NCBI RefSeq assembly: GCF_022201045.2
Contig: NC_068560.1
Coordinates: 32,381,501-32,445,500, forward strand
From: Citrus sinensis
Taxonomy: Eukaryota; Streptophyta; Magnoliopsida; Sapindales; Rutaceae
DNA: 64,000 nt
Direction of reading: 5' to 3'
The notes under the pieces are model-generated. The model saw nothing but the letters and a program-made list of their open reading frames with translations, searched no databases and was not told the origin of the DNA. Shown here one piece after another: positions 26,554 through 37,833 of the stretch. A program made the translations under genes and the position numbers. How positions within the stretch are numbered: the stretch's first letter is position 1; every line of letters starts with the position of its first letter.

Positions 26554-28461
26554 ATGCTTCAAGCTGCTGTTTTTGATGTTCTAAGGGCAACTAGATGCTT
26601 TCATAAATTTTGGGAGCCATTCTCTGTACCCATTACCTGTGGTAATTGTGTTTTTCATCCAGGAATTTCTGGAACTATGAGAGAAGTTAAAGTAAAAGGT
26701 GCTTCTGATTTTTGTACCCTTGGAGCTGATGGAGAATCTAGCATTCATTCTGTATCTACAGGGGAGGACCAGCGATGCTCATCCTCAAGCATAAAATCTA
26801 CTCCTGAATTAGAAAAGAAGTATGTCCATCGTGTTTATGATGCCATAGCTCCCCATTTCAGTTCCACTCGTTTCGCTAAGTGGCCAAAAGTTGCCACTTT
26901 TTTGAATTCTTTGCCTTCAGGGTCTCTTGTCTTGGATGCAGGTTGTGGAAATGGGAAGTATTTGGGTTTAAATCCGGATTGCTTCTTCATCGGTTGTGAT
27001 ATTAGTCCTTCCTTAATTAAAATTTGTGCGGACAGGGGGCATGAAGTTTTGGTTGCAGATGCTGTAAATCTCCCCTACAGATCTGATTTTGGCGATGCAG
27101 CCATCTCTATAGCCGTATTACATCATCTGAGCACTGAAAGCAGGAGAAAGAAAGCAATTGAAGAATTAGTTAGGGTTGTCAAAAAGGGTAGCTTAGTTCT
27201 AATAACAGTCTGGGCAGTGGAACAAGAGGATAAATCATTAGTTACCAAATGGACTCCTCTTACTCAAAAGTATGTGGAAGAGTGGATAGGACCTGGGAGT
27301 CCTCGAGTTCGTAGCCCTTCAGCTCGAACGTTAGAAAGCATCCCAGAAACCGAGGATAATGGTTCTGAAGAGCAAGGAAAAGACCCAAAGCAGAGTGTAC
27401 CTGATAAGTTGTGGGAATCTATAAGTTTAACCTCTCAAAGTGAAGATGATTCAGTGATTTCTCAAGATGTGAAAATTATCACGAATCAACAGGAATATTT
27501 TGTCCCTTGGCACTTACCTTACCACCGTGCTGAAGTCAGTGGTGCATCTGCTTGTGCTCTTGCAAATGGCCTAGCAAAGAAAGATGACAAAAAGGGTGCT
27601 GTAGTGTACAACCGATATTACCATGTCTTCTGTGACGGTGAGCTTGAAAGGTATGCATTATTATCTTTTGCAAATCTTGATGTTTGAACCCAATTATTGC
27701 ATCGTTGCTTTTCTTCTATTGTTTGGTCTTTTGGTGATTGGACTACATAAGCAACTTTGCCGGATTTGGATAAAAAAATGCTTATAGCAATCCATCCTGT
27801 TCATTCTTCTTGTTTGATTTCTTTCCCTTTTTTCTTTTGTATGTTAATTATTTCACAAATATAAACGAAACTTTGCTGACTTTGGTGTGAGCGGGATTCA
27901 AACTCCTTACCTATTGTACCTTCCCAAGAATATTATGTTCAATCACCATAAAGTATTTTGTTATTGTGGTGGTGAAAGACAACAGACTCTTCTGCAATAG
28001 AGTTGCTATCTTTGGCAAGTTTTGAACCTGGGATTGAATTTTAGGAGGGAATAAAATTTAGATGATTTCTCCATAACACTGTGTTTAACCCATATGAATG
28101 TGCTAGGTATAGAGTTTTTAAGCATCAGTTTTTTAAATTTATTACCTAAAAGGAGCAACAAATGAGTTAACCTGTCTTTGTTGTTGAAGTTAAAACCTAT
28201 AATATTTTATGCTATAAAATAGGGAGGTCATTTCTGTCCACTCAAGGTCCTTTCTTCATGTTTGCAAATTTTGCTTACTACCACAACTATTTCCCTTTTT
28301 TGTCTGTTTATATGAAATCATTTATTTAACTATTACTTCTCCACACTCATTCCGTATTCATCCTTTTCTGCAGATTGGCATCTGATATCGACAATGCAGT
28401 AGTAGTTGATCGATTTTTTGACAAATCAAATTGGTGCATTGTTCTTCAGAGAACTTCGTGA
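26554..28461 (+). CDS. TRM9: TRM9/ALKBH8-type tRNA wobble-uridine methyltransferase
   Basis: Two exons, 26554-27650 and 28374-28461, join in phase to give 394 residues. The Trm9-type start of the catalytic domain is KKYVHRVYDAIAPHFSSTRF (residue about 89). SAM-binding motif I is VLDAGCGNGKYLG, followed by FIGCDIS, ADAVNLPYRSDFGDAAISIA and VLHHLS. The C-terminal YNRYYHVF...GELERL region also matches the family. Trm9 proteins methylate carboxymethyluridine at the wobble position of certain tRNAs, with Trm112 as a partner in yeast and plants. A linker of about 100 residues, rich in Ser, Glu and Asp, interrupts the C-terminal half. The Arabidopsis counterpart is, from memory, At1g36310. The true start could be the Met at about 26678, but the first ATG after the in-frame stop was chosen. 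Confidence 0.88.
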
Positions 28462-31400
28462 CAAATCAATCTTGTGTTACAGCTGACCAACATTCCAATT
28501 GAAGCTCCTATGGACGACAATTTATAGTTGTTGTCTTGGAAGCAAGCTATGCAGACTTTCTTGAAGATGCGCATTGTAGCAGTGGAAAGAGAATATACCA
28601 AGGACTTAATCATTGCACTTGTAGTAGCGATACATTTCTGTATTATTTGAAATATGTGAAGAAAGTTTTGCATTTCTTTCTGTACCTGGGTTTCAGGTGA
28701 AAAGGGAATATTATCTTAATCTTTATCTGAATATCTTCTGTTCTAACCAGTTTTTTTGGAAATTTTATGGAGGAATTTTGTTTGTGCAATCATTTATTTG
28801 AAGAGTATCTACCTTCTCTCAAGATTTGATGAACTTAATATCTACCGGTTCAGGTAAACGTCTTATAATGGGCTTTCCCACCACATCATTTTAAGTCTAA
28901 TATTTTATGGGACAACTGTATTTCCAGAGGGAGGCTGAGTGTTGGTGCGACAGCTTAATAAAAGTTTTATTATGTGGTAAAGCAGTGGGTATTTGAGTGA
29001 GATTCACTAATTTTAATGTTTAAAAAATTACTGGTCTTACAATAGAATTTATTAGTTTGTCATATGCAAAGTCTGATTAGACCATCCCATCAACTCAATA
29101 TGTTGAGCTGGAAGTAGTGGGACAATCTCACACATTTTTTTCCCCTTCCAAATGAGATGAAACATTACCATTGCAATAACACATGCACACATCTCATGCC
29201 CTGTCAAAGGTGGCATGACAACGAGTCGGGTATTATGCAAGGACACCAATGCCCGCACTCAAACGTGCTTTTGATAGAGGTTATTTTCACCATTGATCCT
29301 TATTTATTGTGAACTTGAATGCGTACAGCCAGAGATTCCCTAATAAAAATTAAAGATATTTGTCAACTTCCCCTATCCCTTATAATGCATCCCCTTTTAT
29401 TTTTCAACATTTGCATATATTTAAAAATAATAATACCTTAACTATTTAGCTCTAAATGAACATGCAACACCTTGTTTTAAAATATTTTTAAAAATTTATT
29501 TTTAATTTTAGGTAAATATCTATTATAATTTAATGATTGTTAAGTTTAATTATAATAAATGTATTACTAAATATTTGGACTGAATGCAAAAATCTCCACT
29601 TTGACTTTTTTTTTTCCCATCCTTCACTTCTTTCAATTGACTTTAATTTGAATATTATTCTATTATCATTTGTTTTCGATCATGACAAGATTTTAGATGG
29701 TCTACTGAATTTCTAGTCCATTAAATAATTAAAATCTCTAAGTAAATATTTAGGACAATATCATAATAAATGGTCGTTCCAACTTCCAATTATTAAGCTC
29801 CTGAGTGCTAATGTTTACGTTTTAGGGTTATAATTTTTTATTTTAATTTTTTTTATTTAAGTATTAATTTTAACTTTTAAAACATTAAAAAAGATAAATA
29901 GTCAATTAGCCGAATGTATTTAATAAGCGGGTACAAGTATTAGTATTTATAACCAAATACGCACCACCCAATCAAGAGGTATAAAAAGTTACAAATATTT
30001 ATACCTAATCTACTAAAGATTAAGAGTAAAATTAGACCAGATACCCGTAATGTTATGGACCCCTACGAGCTTGAAGCTTCTGTACCACAGGTCTTTTTAC
30101 ATCCCTAGTCTAACCCTATAAAATTTCACTTATACCCTTTAATTTTTTTCAAATTTTCATAAAATAATAGAATTTGTATTTTATTTTTAAATATATCCCC
30201 AATTCAACTTTTTTTTTTAATAATTTTTTGTTTTTTAATTAGAGTTAGAGACATATTTTATAAATGATTCAGTTATTTGTTTATTGAGTAAATTGAAATC
30301 ATTAGGAGGTTAAAATGTTGGTACTATTTTAACTTCTTATAAAAAAAAGTTATGGTTTGGTCTAATTGGAAAAAAAAAAGTCAATTATATTAAAAGAATT
30401 CAGTAGGAGGAACTTTACAAAAGAGAATTCTTTACTTTAGTTAAAGCAATAATGCTAAAAATATAATATTTGAGTCATAACTTGAGTCTCAATACTATAT
30501 TATATGTTAATCATAAATATAAAATTTCTTATTACTCTATTCCACTATCCAATCAATGAATAACACATTAGTTGAGGCTTAAATATTAGGATCCCTAACA
30601 TTACTCTAACAATGATATAGTAACAATTAACAACATTTTCATAATTTCATAGTTTATTTCCTTCACTTCATCCTTGTTCTTTTTCTTTTCATTAAATCAA
30701 ATTATTTAAATAACATTCTCCATCACTAAAATAAAAAAGAATTTCATAAACAATTTTAATAATTTATAATATGAGCTTGTTTATTGTATTGTTGTTATAT
30801 TTTTTATTAAATATACATATTTTAAGCGCTTTAATGTGGTGTTGCTTAATATATGTGTTTTCTAACCCCCTCCCCCTTACATGAAACGAGATTCACATTA
30901 ATATGTATCATAAATTTATAAACTAATCTGGAGTGAAAAAAAGTCTTGGGTTCACCCCTGTGCTCAGTCATTTACTAGGGCTACCAGCAGCAGATGCAAT
31001 TCCATTGCATATATATGGGTCATGCCCTCTTTTTCTTTTTTAATCAATATACGCTAACGTGAGGTGGGCAGTGTAAACCAATTAATGTTTAAATCCTCTA
31101 TTTTTATTTTTTTTTATCAAAACTTACATTTGAGTAGCCGGCAAACAAAAATTGTGTGAGAATCATACGGCAGCAAGGCCACATGGTTCTTGGCTTCAAT
31201 TGTAATTAATCGATTATCAGGTGCATAAATGCGACGCATACAACCCTGATCCACATGGAAATGTCACGGCCACTAAATACAATATGATTGCTGGCTGCCA
31301 TAACTTTATTACAGAACCGCTCCTTGTACTTTCCTAATTTATCTGTACCGATCCGGATACCTAGTGAGTTGGTGACTGATGTGTGCTTATCATCATCAAT

Positions 31401-32584
31401 TCGAATAATGGAGTAGCAAGCAACGGGAGAGAGAGAGGCGTGGCTCATTGGCATTAGCTATCCATCCATCACCATTTTGAACGATTATGATGATGTTACA
31501 CTCGACTTCGATCGCTGTGACAGCCTGCAGGCCCAGCTAGATCCTCTTTTGATGGTCGTGGACTCTCGTTATTACTCAAATTTATTTATTATCGGTTGGA
31601 GGGTGCATAGAAATTAATGTTTTCACCTACCCTGTGCCTGCCTCTCAACTGATCAATCTGAGAAATTATCTTGTTAACCAGGAGAGGAGACATTTACAGA
31701 TGATGATACAACACATAGTCATGCAGTGGGCGAATCATGCAATTACGTACCTTGGCGATATTTGAATTATTTAAACCCATTGGTTCTGATTAACTAACTT
31801 TATATTTGAATTAATTACAATCGTGAAATTGACGTGCTTCTAACACTGAATGGGATTGGGATTTTGCTTTACATATTTAATTAAAAGAATGGATTGAGGT
31901 GACTGAGTACCCAGTAGTGAAGGCAACGCGAACACATGTTGCTTTCTCATTTACTCCCGTCGACATCGGCATCCGTATTCTATTTAAGAGCTAAGGGGTC
32001 CAGCAACTTTGCGACGTGGGAAGTTGCTCAACCGCACGCACATATGTGTTTAATTGGTTATTAACACTTCTTCAGCTCTTAGGGTTTGATGCAAAATCAT
32101 TATGGCAAAGAGTTTTAAAAATTTTCACGTAAGTCCAGATTGTATTAAATCTCCCACACACTTATTTTGCAAAATCATTATGAGAATACACAATTCTCCC
32201 ACTAAACCAAAGACGTCTTGATCTCTGACTGTTAAACATATGGCCAGTGAGTAAAGTGAAAAATTGAAAACACACAGGACTTCTATGTTGACACTTGACC
32301 TGTGAACCGCTAATTTATTGTGAATGTTACGGCAAGCAATGGGGTACAAAAGTAGAGGTTTATTGCACCTGGGCCAACATTATTGTTTTGCCCCTTACAC
32401 CTTGAAGAGCATTTTTTTTTTTTTATTTCTATCTCTACCTTCTTCCTAAGGATATAGATAACTTCCATTCCTCGGCCACAGCCGCACAGTTTACGAATAA
32501 AGGTTGTGTTTTTTATTTTTATTTTTTAAAGATGTTTTTACTCAAAAATATCAATGTCCACAAGTGAGCCAAAATAAAAGTTGA
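28462..32584. other. Long AT-rich intergenic region, no gene supported
   Basis: Apart from the 3' untranslated region of the TRM9-like gene (to about 28700) no gene is supported. An 82-codon frame at 31206-31454 (minus) has an ATG, but I see no family match and no splice partner. A region near 31970-32100 has a TATA-like TATTTAAG and moderate GC, and could be a short transcript start. T-runs occur at about 32410. Confidence 0.5.
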
Positions 32585-33270
32585 GGAAAATATCCACCGT
32601 TCATCCGTTTTTTTTAATTTTTTCAAAAATATACAATTCTTTTTTTTTCTGGAATCCACCTAAAGTTATATTTTGTTTCACTTTTCTACTTCCGTTTGGA
32701 ATCCGTTAAGAAAACTAATAGAAACTTAAAAAAACATCATTTTACACCTAAAACGAAAATTACAATTTCACCCTAAAAATGCCAAAAATAATCAGATTTA
32801 ATGATGAATATCATTATTGGTACGTTAATGAAGTACAAAAAAATCTTAAATATTAGAGATTATAACTCAATGAATAATAAAACTTTACTTATCTTAAATT
32901 CAATTGATGGTTTGCAAGATTGAGCTATTTTTAATACTACTGTTATAATTTAGCATTCTAATTACAGACATATTAAAAAAAAACCCTGCATTTGATGGTT
33001 GTGGAATTAATTTCTTTATTGACCGATGGAGAAAATAATTAGATTTAATCTGATTATTTTTGGCAATTTTTAGGGTGAAATTGTAATTTTCATTTTGAGG
33101 GGGGTAAAATGGTCATTTTTTTAAGTTTCCGTTAGTTTTTTTAACGGATTCCAAACGGAAGTGGAAAAATGAAATAAAATGTAACTCTAGGTGGATTCCA
33201 GCAAAAAAAAAAAAGGAATTGATTATTTTTGAAAAAGTTGAAAAAAACGGGTGGACAGTGGATATTTTCC
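32585..33270. mobile_element. Foldback element with about 215-230 bp inverted arms
   Basis: The left arm (32585-about 32800) starts GGAAAATATCCACCG and the right arm (about 33040-33270) ends with the inverse GTGGATATTTTCC. Internal blocks match as well: TGGAATCCACCTA against TAGGTGGATTCCA, CGTTTGGAATCCGTTAA against its inverse, and CAATTTCACCCTAAAAAT against its inverse. There is no coding capacity. It is a non-autonomous terminal-inverted-repeat element, about 686 bp; a target duplication was not found. Confidence 0.7.
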
Positions 33271-34036
33271 CTAAAAATTATTAAAATTGTCATTTTAAGA
33301 AGGGATAAGCTGCCTTGTGTGCCTCTATTTTTGGCAATAAATTAAAAAGATAAACATCAAACACTCGACATCGTCTATTAATTAAATGGATCCGCTTATG
33401 TTGCCACTGTTGTTACAACATCGTCTATTAATTAAATTATATACTTGGACAAAATTTCAAAAAGAGCCTAAAATAACCAAGAGACAAAAGCTAAAAAAAG
33501 TATTGATATTGATGCTCTTTCTTTTTTTTTTTTAACTTTTTAATTATCTACTTCTATGAATTAGAGTTTGCACAAATGGAGGGATCAACATGAAGCTTGG
33601 TTTTAATAAGAGTCCAACATCAATATTAAGGGTAAATAATATTTTATATAATTTAACTCAATCTTACGACATTATTCATTCATTGAATAGTAAATTTTTA
33701 AAACTCGGCAAATTACTTATTTATCTGTCCATCCGGTGAACAGATATTAGATGATGTGAAATTAAATCTCTTCGGATATTGCTTAAAAATTTGTGGTATT
33801 ACTCTTTCCGATTTAAGTGCCGTCTTACATATGATTAAACAAGAAAAATAGTAAAATGGTGCAAATTTTACACGCACACACGCGGAGAGAAGAGACACCA
33901 CCTTTGCTATTTAAAGGGCATTTTGAGTGGTTCCTAGTCTAATTTGGCATGATTTTGTAACATTTTGGGACGTCACGTATTCACATAATTTAGGAGTAAA
34001 TTTTGTATGCAGCATTTACGGGCTGCGAATCCCACT
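33271..34036. other. Upstream region of the GPAT gene
   Basis: AT-rich. A 20-bp direct repeat (ACATCGTCTATTAATTAAAT) occurs twice near 33368 and 33419. No frame is supported. Confidence 0.5.
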
Positions 34037-34044
34037 TATATAAA
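34037..34044 (+). promoter_or_regulatory. TATA box of the GPAT gene
   Basis: TATATAAA lies 37 bases before the ATG at 34081, implying a very short 5' untranslated region of about 10 bases if it is used at standard spacing. Confidence 0.55.
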
Positions 34045-34080
34045 GCTCCTTGATCGTGCCACATTACAAGTGAACTAAAT

Positions 34081-35447
34081 ATGGCTGGCAAGCAGTTTCT
34101 AGTACGTAAAGCTCTTTCTTTCTTTTCCAAATTTCAACTTAAAAGACAAGCAAACCCATCTTCTTTTCAATTTAGGCACAAAGGTAGCCATGCAACACAC
34201 TCAGAGTTCCACAAACTCGCCTCCCTTCTACAAAAGCCACAAGAGCTTTCAAACAAAACGTTGGTTTTTCACTTAGAGAGTGCATTGTTAAGATCATCCT
34301 CACTGTTTCCATACTTCATGCTAGTGGCCTTCGAAGCGGGCGGGCTGTTGAGGGCTTTCATTTTGTTTCTCTTGTACCCTTTGGTTTGTCTTGTTGGAGA
34401 AGAGCAAGGCATCAACGTTATGGTCTTTGTAAGCTTTGCGGGGATCAAAAGGAAGAAGTTCATGGTTGGAAGTTCTGTTTTGCCCAAGTACTTTCTAGAA
34501 GATGTTGGAGATGAAGGCTTCGATGCTGTGATGAAAGCTAAAAGAAAAATAGCAGTGAGTGACATGCCAAGAATCATGATTGAATGTTTTTTAAAAGATT
34601 ATTTACGAGTTGATGCAGTTGAAGGAAGGGAGTTGAAGACAGTTTGTGGATATTTTGTTGGTTTAATGGAAGGGAAAAACGCAAATGGGGTTATTTTAAA
34701 TGAGCTTAGAGTGGGTTCTCATGTTATTGGCATAGGATCTTTCAATAAGTCCACTGACGACCAACTCTTTTCGTACTGCAAGGTAGTCCAAAAGTGTGTG
34801 TGTGTGTGTACATATACATATATATTTTCTCTTTTTAATATCATTTTTTTAAAGTAATGTACAATTTTGTCCCACTTATAATTTGTCTTTGAACAACAAT
34901 TATTTAAATAAATCTGGATACAATTTGACAATAACAGGAGATTTACTGGGTGAGTAAAGCAGAGAAATGGAATTGGAAAAGCCTTCCAAGGGAGAAATAC
35001 CCAAAGCCATTGATCTTTCATGATGGAAGATTGGCTTTCAGGCCAACTTTAGTCGCCACACTAATCATGTTCATGTGGTTACCACTTGGAGTTTTGGTCT
35101 TCTTGATCAGATTTATCTGTGGCGTGTTCTTACCTCTCAATATTTCTGCAATTGTAAGCGCCTCAACTGGGTTAAGTACCACTGTATCGAGAGCAAAGCG
35201 CTTGAGTTGGATTGCTTCAAACAAGAATGACAAGAAAGAGAGCGGCGTGCTTTACGTTTGCAACCACAGAACTCTGCTTGATCCGATCTTTGTTGCAATT
35301 GCGTTAATGAAACCTCTGGCGGCAGTCACCTACAGTGTGAGTAGATTTAGCGAGGTGACCTCTCCGATCAAGGTTGTCCGGCTTACGAGAGACCATGAGA
35401 GAGACAGGAAAGTGATGGAGCAACAACTGAGCCAGGGTGACCTTGTG

Positions 35448-35483
<36 letters not shown>

Positions 35484-35816
35484 CTGCTGAGGTTCAGTCC
35501 TCTATTTGCCGAGATGACTGGCGATATAGTTCCTGTGGCTGTAGATCTGCAGGTTAGCATGTTCTACGGAACCACAGCTAGCGGATGCAAATGTTTAGAC
35601 TCCATATTTAACTTGCTGAACCCATTTGTAATCTACTCTGTGAAGATTCTTGAGAAGCTACCTAGTTCGCAGACATGCATTGCTGGTGGGAAATCAAGGA
35701 CGGAAGTTGCCAATCACGTGCAGAACCAGATTGCCAAAGCTCTCGGCTTTGAGTGCACAACTCTTACAAGAAAAGACAAATACATGATCTTGGCAGGCAA
35801 CGATGGAATAATATAG
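34081..35816 (+). CDS. Glycerol-3-phosphate acyltransferase, GPAT2/3 type
   Basis: Two exons, 34081-34782 and 34938-35816, join in phase to 526 residues. The N-terminal half is the HAD-like domain of plant GPATs (LLRSSSLFPYFMLVAFEAGG, about residues 70-90). The nucleophile motif is degenerate: FHLES in place of the usual DxD. Hydrophobic segments lie near residues 90-110 and 270-295. The acyltransferase motifs follow: NHRTLLDP at about residue 343, [20 protein letters not shown] at about 403, and VPVAVDLQVSMFYGTTASG. The end LTRKDKYMILAGNDGI is typical. The enzyme transfers an acyl chain from acyl-CoA to glycerol-3-phosphate in the endoplasmic reticulum or mitochondria. Family members with an active phosphatase half make sn-2 monoacylglycerol for cutin or suberin; this one lacks the needed Asp residues. 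Length and sequence fit the GPAT2/GPAT3 clade (about 520-530 residues). Confidence 0.9.
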
Positions 35817-35977
35817 GATTATGGTGGACTGCAACCAACGGTTTGCTGCACAGAACTCTGCAGTGCGGAAGCATATCAGCGTCTACTTGAACTGATTTGA
35901 AAGATAAAAAGCGAGGCCTTAAATGTAGTTTAGCACCTATGGTGGTTTGTGATTGTACAGTTTCATGTCAAAGGCAC

Positions 35978-36030
35978 AAAAAACACGTCCAAGCCAGGTG
36001 CTCAGATCACGAAGCTTGGACGTGTTTTTT
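35978..36030. other. Perfect 17-bp stem-loop in the GPAT 3' region
   Basis: AAAAAACACGTCCAAGC (35978-35994) is the exact inverse of GCTTGGACGTGTTTTTT (36014-36030), with a 19-base loop. It lies about 160 bases past the stop codon, at or just beyond the likely polyadenylation region. It could be a small foldback insertion or a transcript hairpin. Confidence 0.8.
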
Positions 36031-36806
36031 GGGGTGGGAGTGTATTTCTTGTCTATTAATTACCATTTAACATATATTGTTAGTAGTTTGTGCAAATTGA
36101 AAGAGTTAAATAAACAGCCGACATAGTACGGGGTAAACCATGTAAAATTTTTTGGGTACATTGAAATACTATTCTTATACTAATCTATATTTAATTATTA
36201 TTTTCTATTGCATTGTAATGTATTAAAAAAATAGTTAATATAATGAAACATGCATAAAATAAACCCATTGTAAGTTGTATTGCATTAAAATATTATTTAT
36301 ATTTTAAATATAACAATTTAACTTTTATTACTTAATAAATTATTAATTTATATTTAAATGATAATATTATAAGACTAAATATTTAATAAATAAATGATAA
36401 TAAATTATTTTACTTTCATTACATAAAATCATTTTAATTATTTAACTTGAAATATGTAAAAAAATATTTTAATTATATTTAATCATTTATTATTTACTAA
36501 AATGCTAAATTTGAAAATAAATTTATAATGTAATATTATATTTTTATAATATAATATATATAATTATCTAGTATTATGATTTTACAATATAATATTAAAT
36601 TATACTATATAGTAATAACTACTATATAGAAATAAATTAAACTATAATACAATATTATTATTAATATAGCATAATATTTTAAAATTTTATTATTTAATAC
36701 GCATATTATTAAATCAATTATTATTATTATTATTTTTAATAAATCTGGAAATATATTAAAAATAAAAAAAAACAGGAAGAGATACAAAGTTCTCATGAAT
36801 AAGAGA
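36031..36806. other. AT-rich spacer
   Basis: Very AT-rich with no supported gene. An (ATT)n run at about 36716-36737 lies just beyond the 3' side of the LINE fragment and may be part of its tail. Confidence 0.5.
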
Positions 36807-37393
36807 TTAAACTATAAAACGATACTTAGAATAGCCCCAAGCATCGTCAAATAAATTTTTTCTAATAGTCATTGGTGGTTCATCCCACCAAATATACATG
36901 GAACAAAATAAACTCAAGTTAGCCAAGCAATCCATTACAGAATTTCCTTCTCGAAAAATATGGGAGCATCTAAAAACCATATTTTTAATCAAACTACGAC
37001 AATTAATCCATCTATTACGGATGCACCATGGAGGAGCAAATCTATGATTTTGGAGACAAGACAGAGCAGCAGTAGAGTCGCTCTTTAACCAAACATATTG
37101 CCACCCTCTATTAGCTGCTTCTTCAATAGCCACAATGATACCAAATATTTCAGCATAAAATGAAGAATGAAGGCTTAAAGGCATTGCGAAGCATCCTTTA
37201 AAGGCCCCATTAAATCCCCTGAAAACAGCAGCACAAGCTGCCTCTCCCGGATTTCCTTTAGCAAGGCCATCCGTATTAATTTTAACCCAAGGAATTAGAG
37301 GAGGATGCCAAAAGACTGAAATTACCTTCGGAGCACGTCGCAACGGCTTCTTTATGCCCAATATATCATAAATTGGAACATGTAAATCAATTT
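36807..37393 (-). pseudogene. Truncated LINE fragment with intact RNase H domain
   Basis: An open frame of about 195 codons without its own ATG encodes the plant non-LTR RNase H domain. Visible motifs are WVKINTDGLAKGNPGEAACA with the first Asp, FYAEIFGIIVAIEEA with the Glu, VWLKSDSTAAL with the second Asp, and HIFREGNSVMDCLANLS. The frame starts abruptly near 37393, where sequence turns AT-rich, so the reverse transcriptase and endonuclease parts have been lost by 5' truncation. Only the last domain of the element remains. It is unlikely to be expressed as a host gene, although all acidic active-site residues are kept. Confidence 0.75.
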
Positions 37394-37833
37394 TTATTAT
37401 AAAAATTAATATATTGAAATTATTATTTAATAATTAATTTAAAAGTTAATAATAAAACCCTAAATATTAATAATTTAAATAATATTAATTTGATTTTAAC
37501 ATTAATATAAACCAATATTATTTTTTATGAGACAATTTAATACTAAAACAAACATAAACATTGCATTATAACTTAAGGCAATGCATCCTAATACAATACA
37601 CTATAATGCAACATAATTGACATAGTGTGTCAAACACATCCTTTAAATTTTAACTAATAAGAACAAAGAGGAATTACAAAATCTGTAAAAGCTGTTGTTT
37701 GGCAGATATATGGATCTGTACATTATTGAAGGTTTAGCAACATAAAAATCTAACACTTCCCTTGTAACAACTTTCAAAAATAAGGGAAGCAGTATGCATT
37801 TGTGAACGGTATTTCTAGAAGCTAAAGCTAACA

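Noticed and set aside
27880-27915. Sequence resembling a tRNA T-arm (gggattcaaact)
   Set aside because: No acceptor stem, D-arm or anticodon arm could be paired around it.
31206-31454. 82-codon minus-strand frame
   Set aside because: It has an ATG, but no recognisable domain, splice partner or promoter could be supported.
36605-36796. 63-codon Ile/Leu/Phe-rich minus-strand frame
   Set aside because: An AT-rich tail beyond the LINE fragment; low-complexity translation only.
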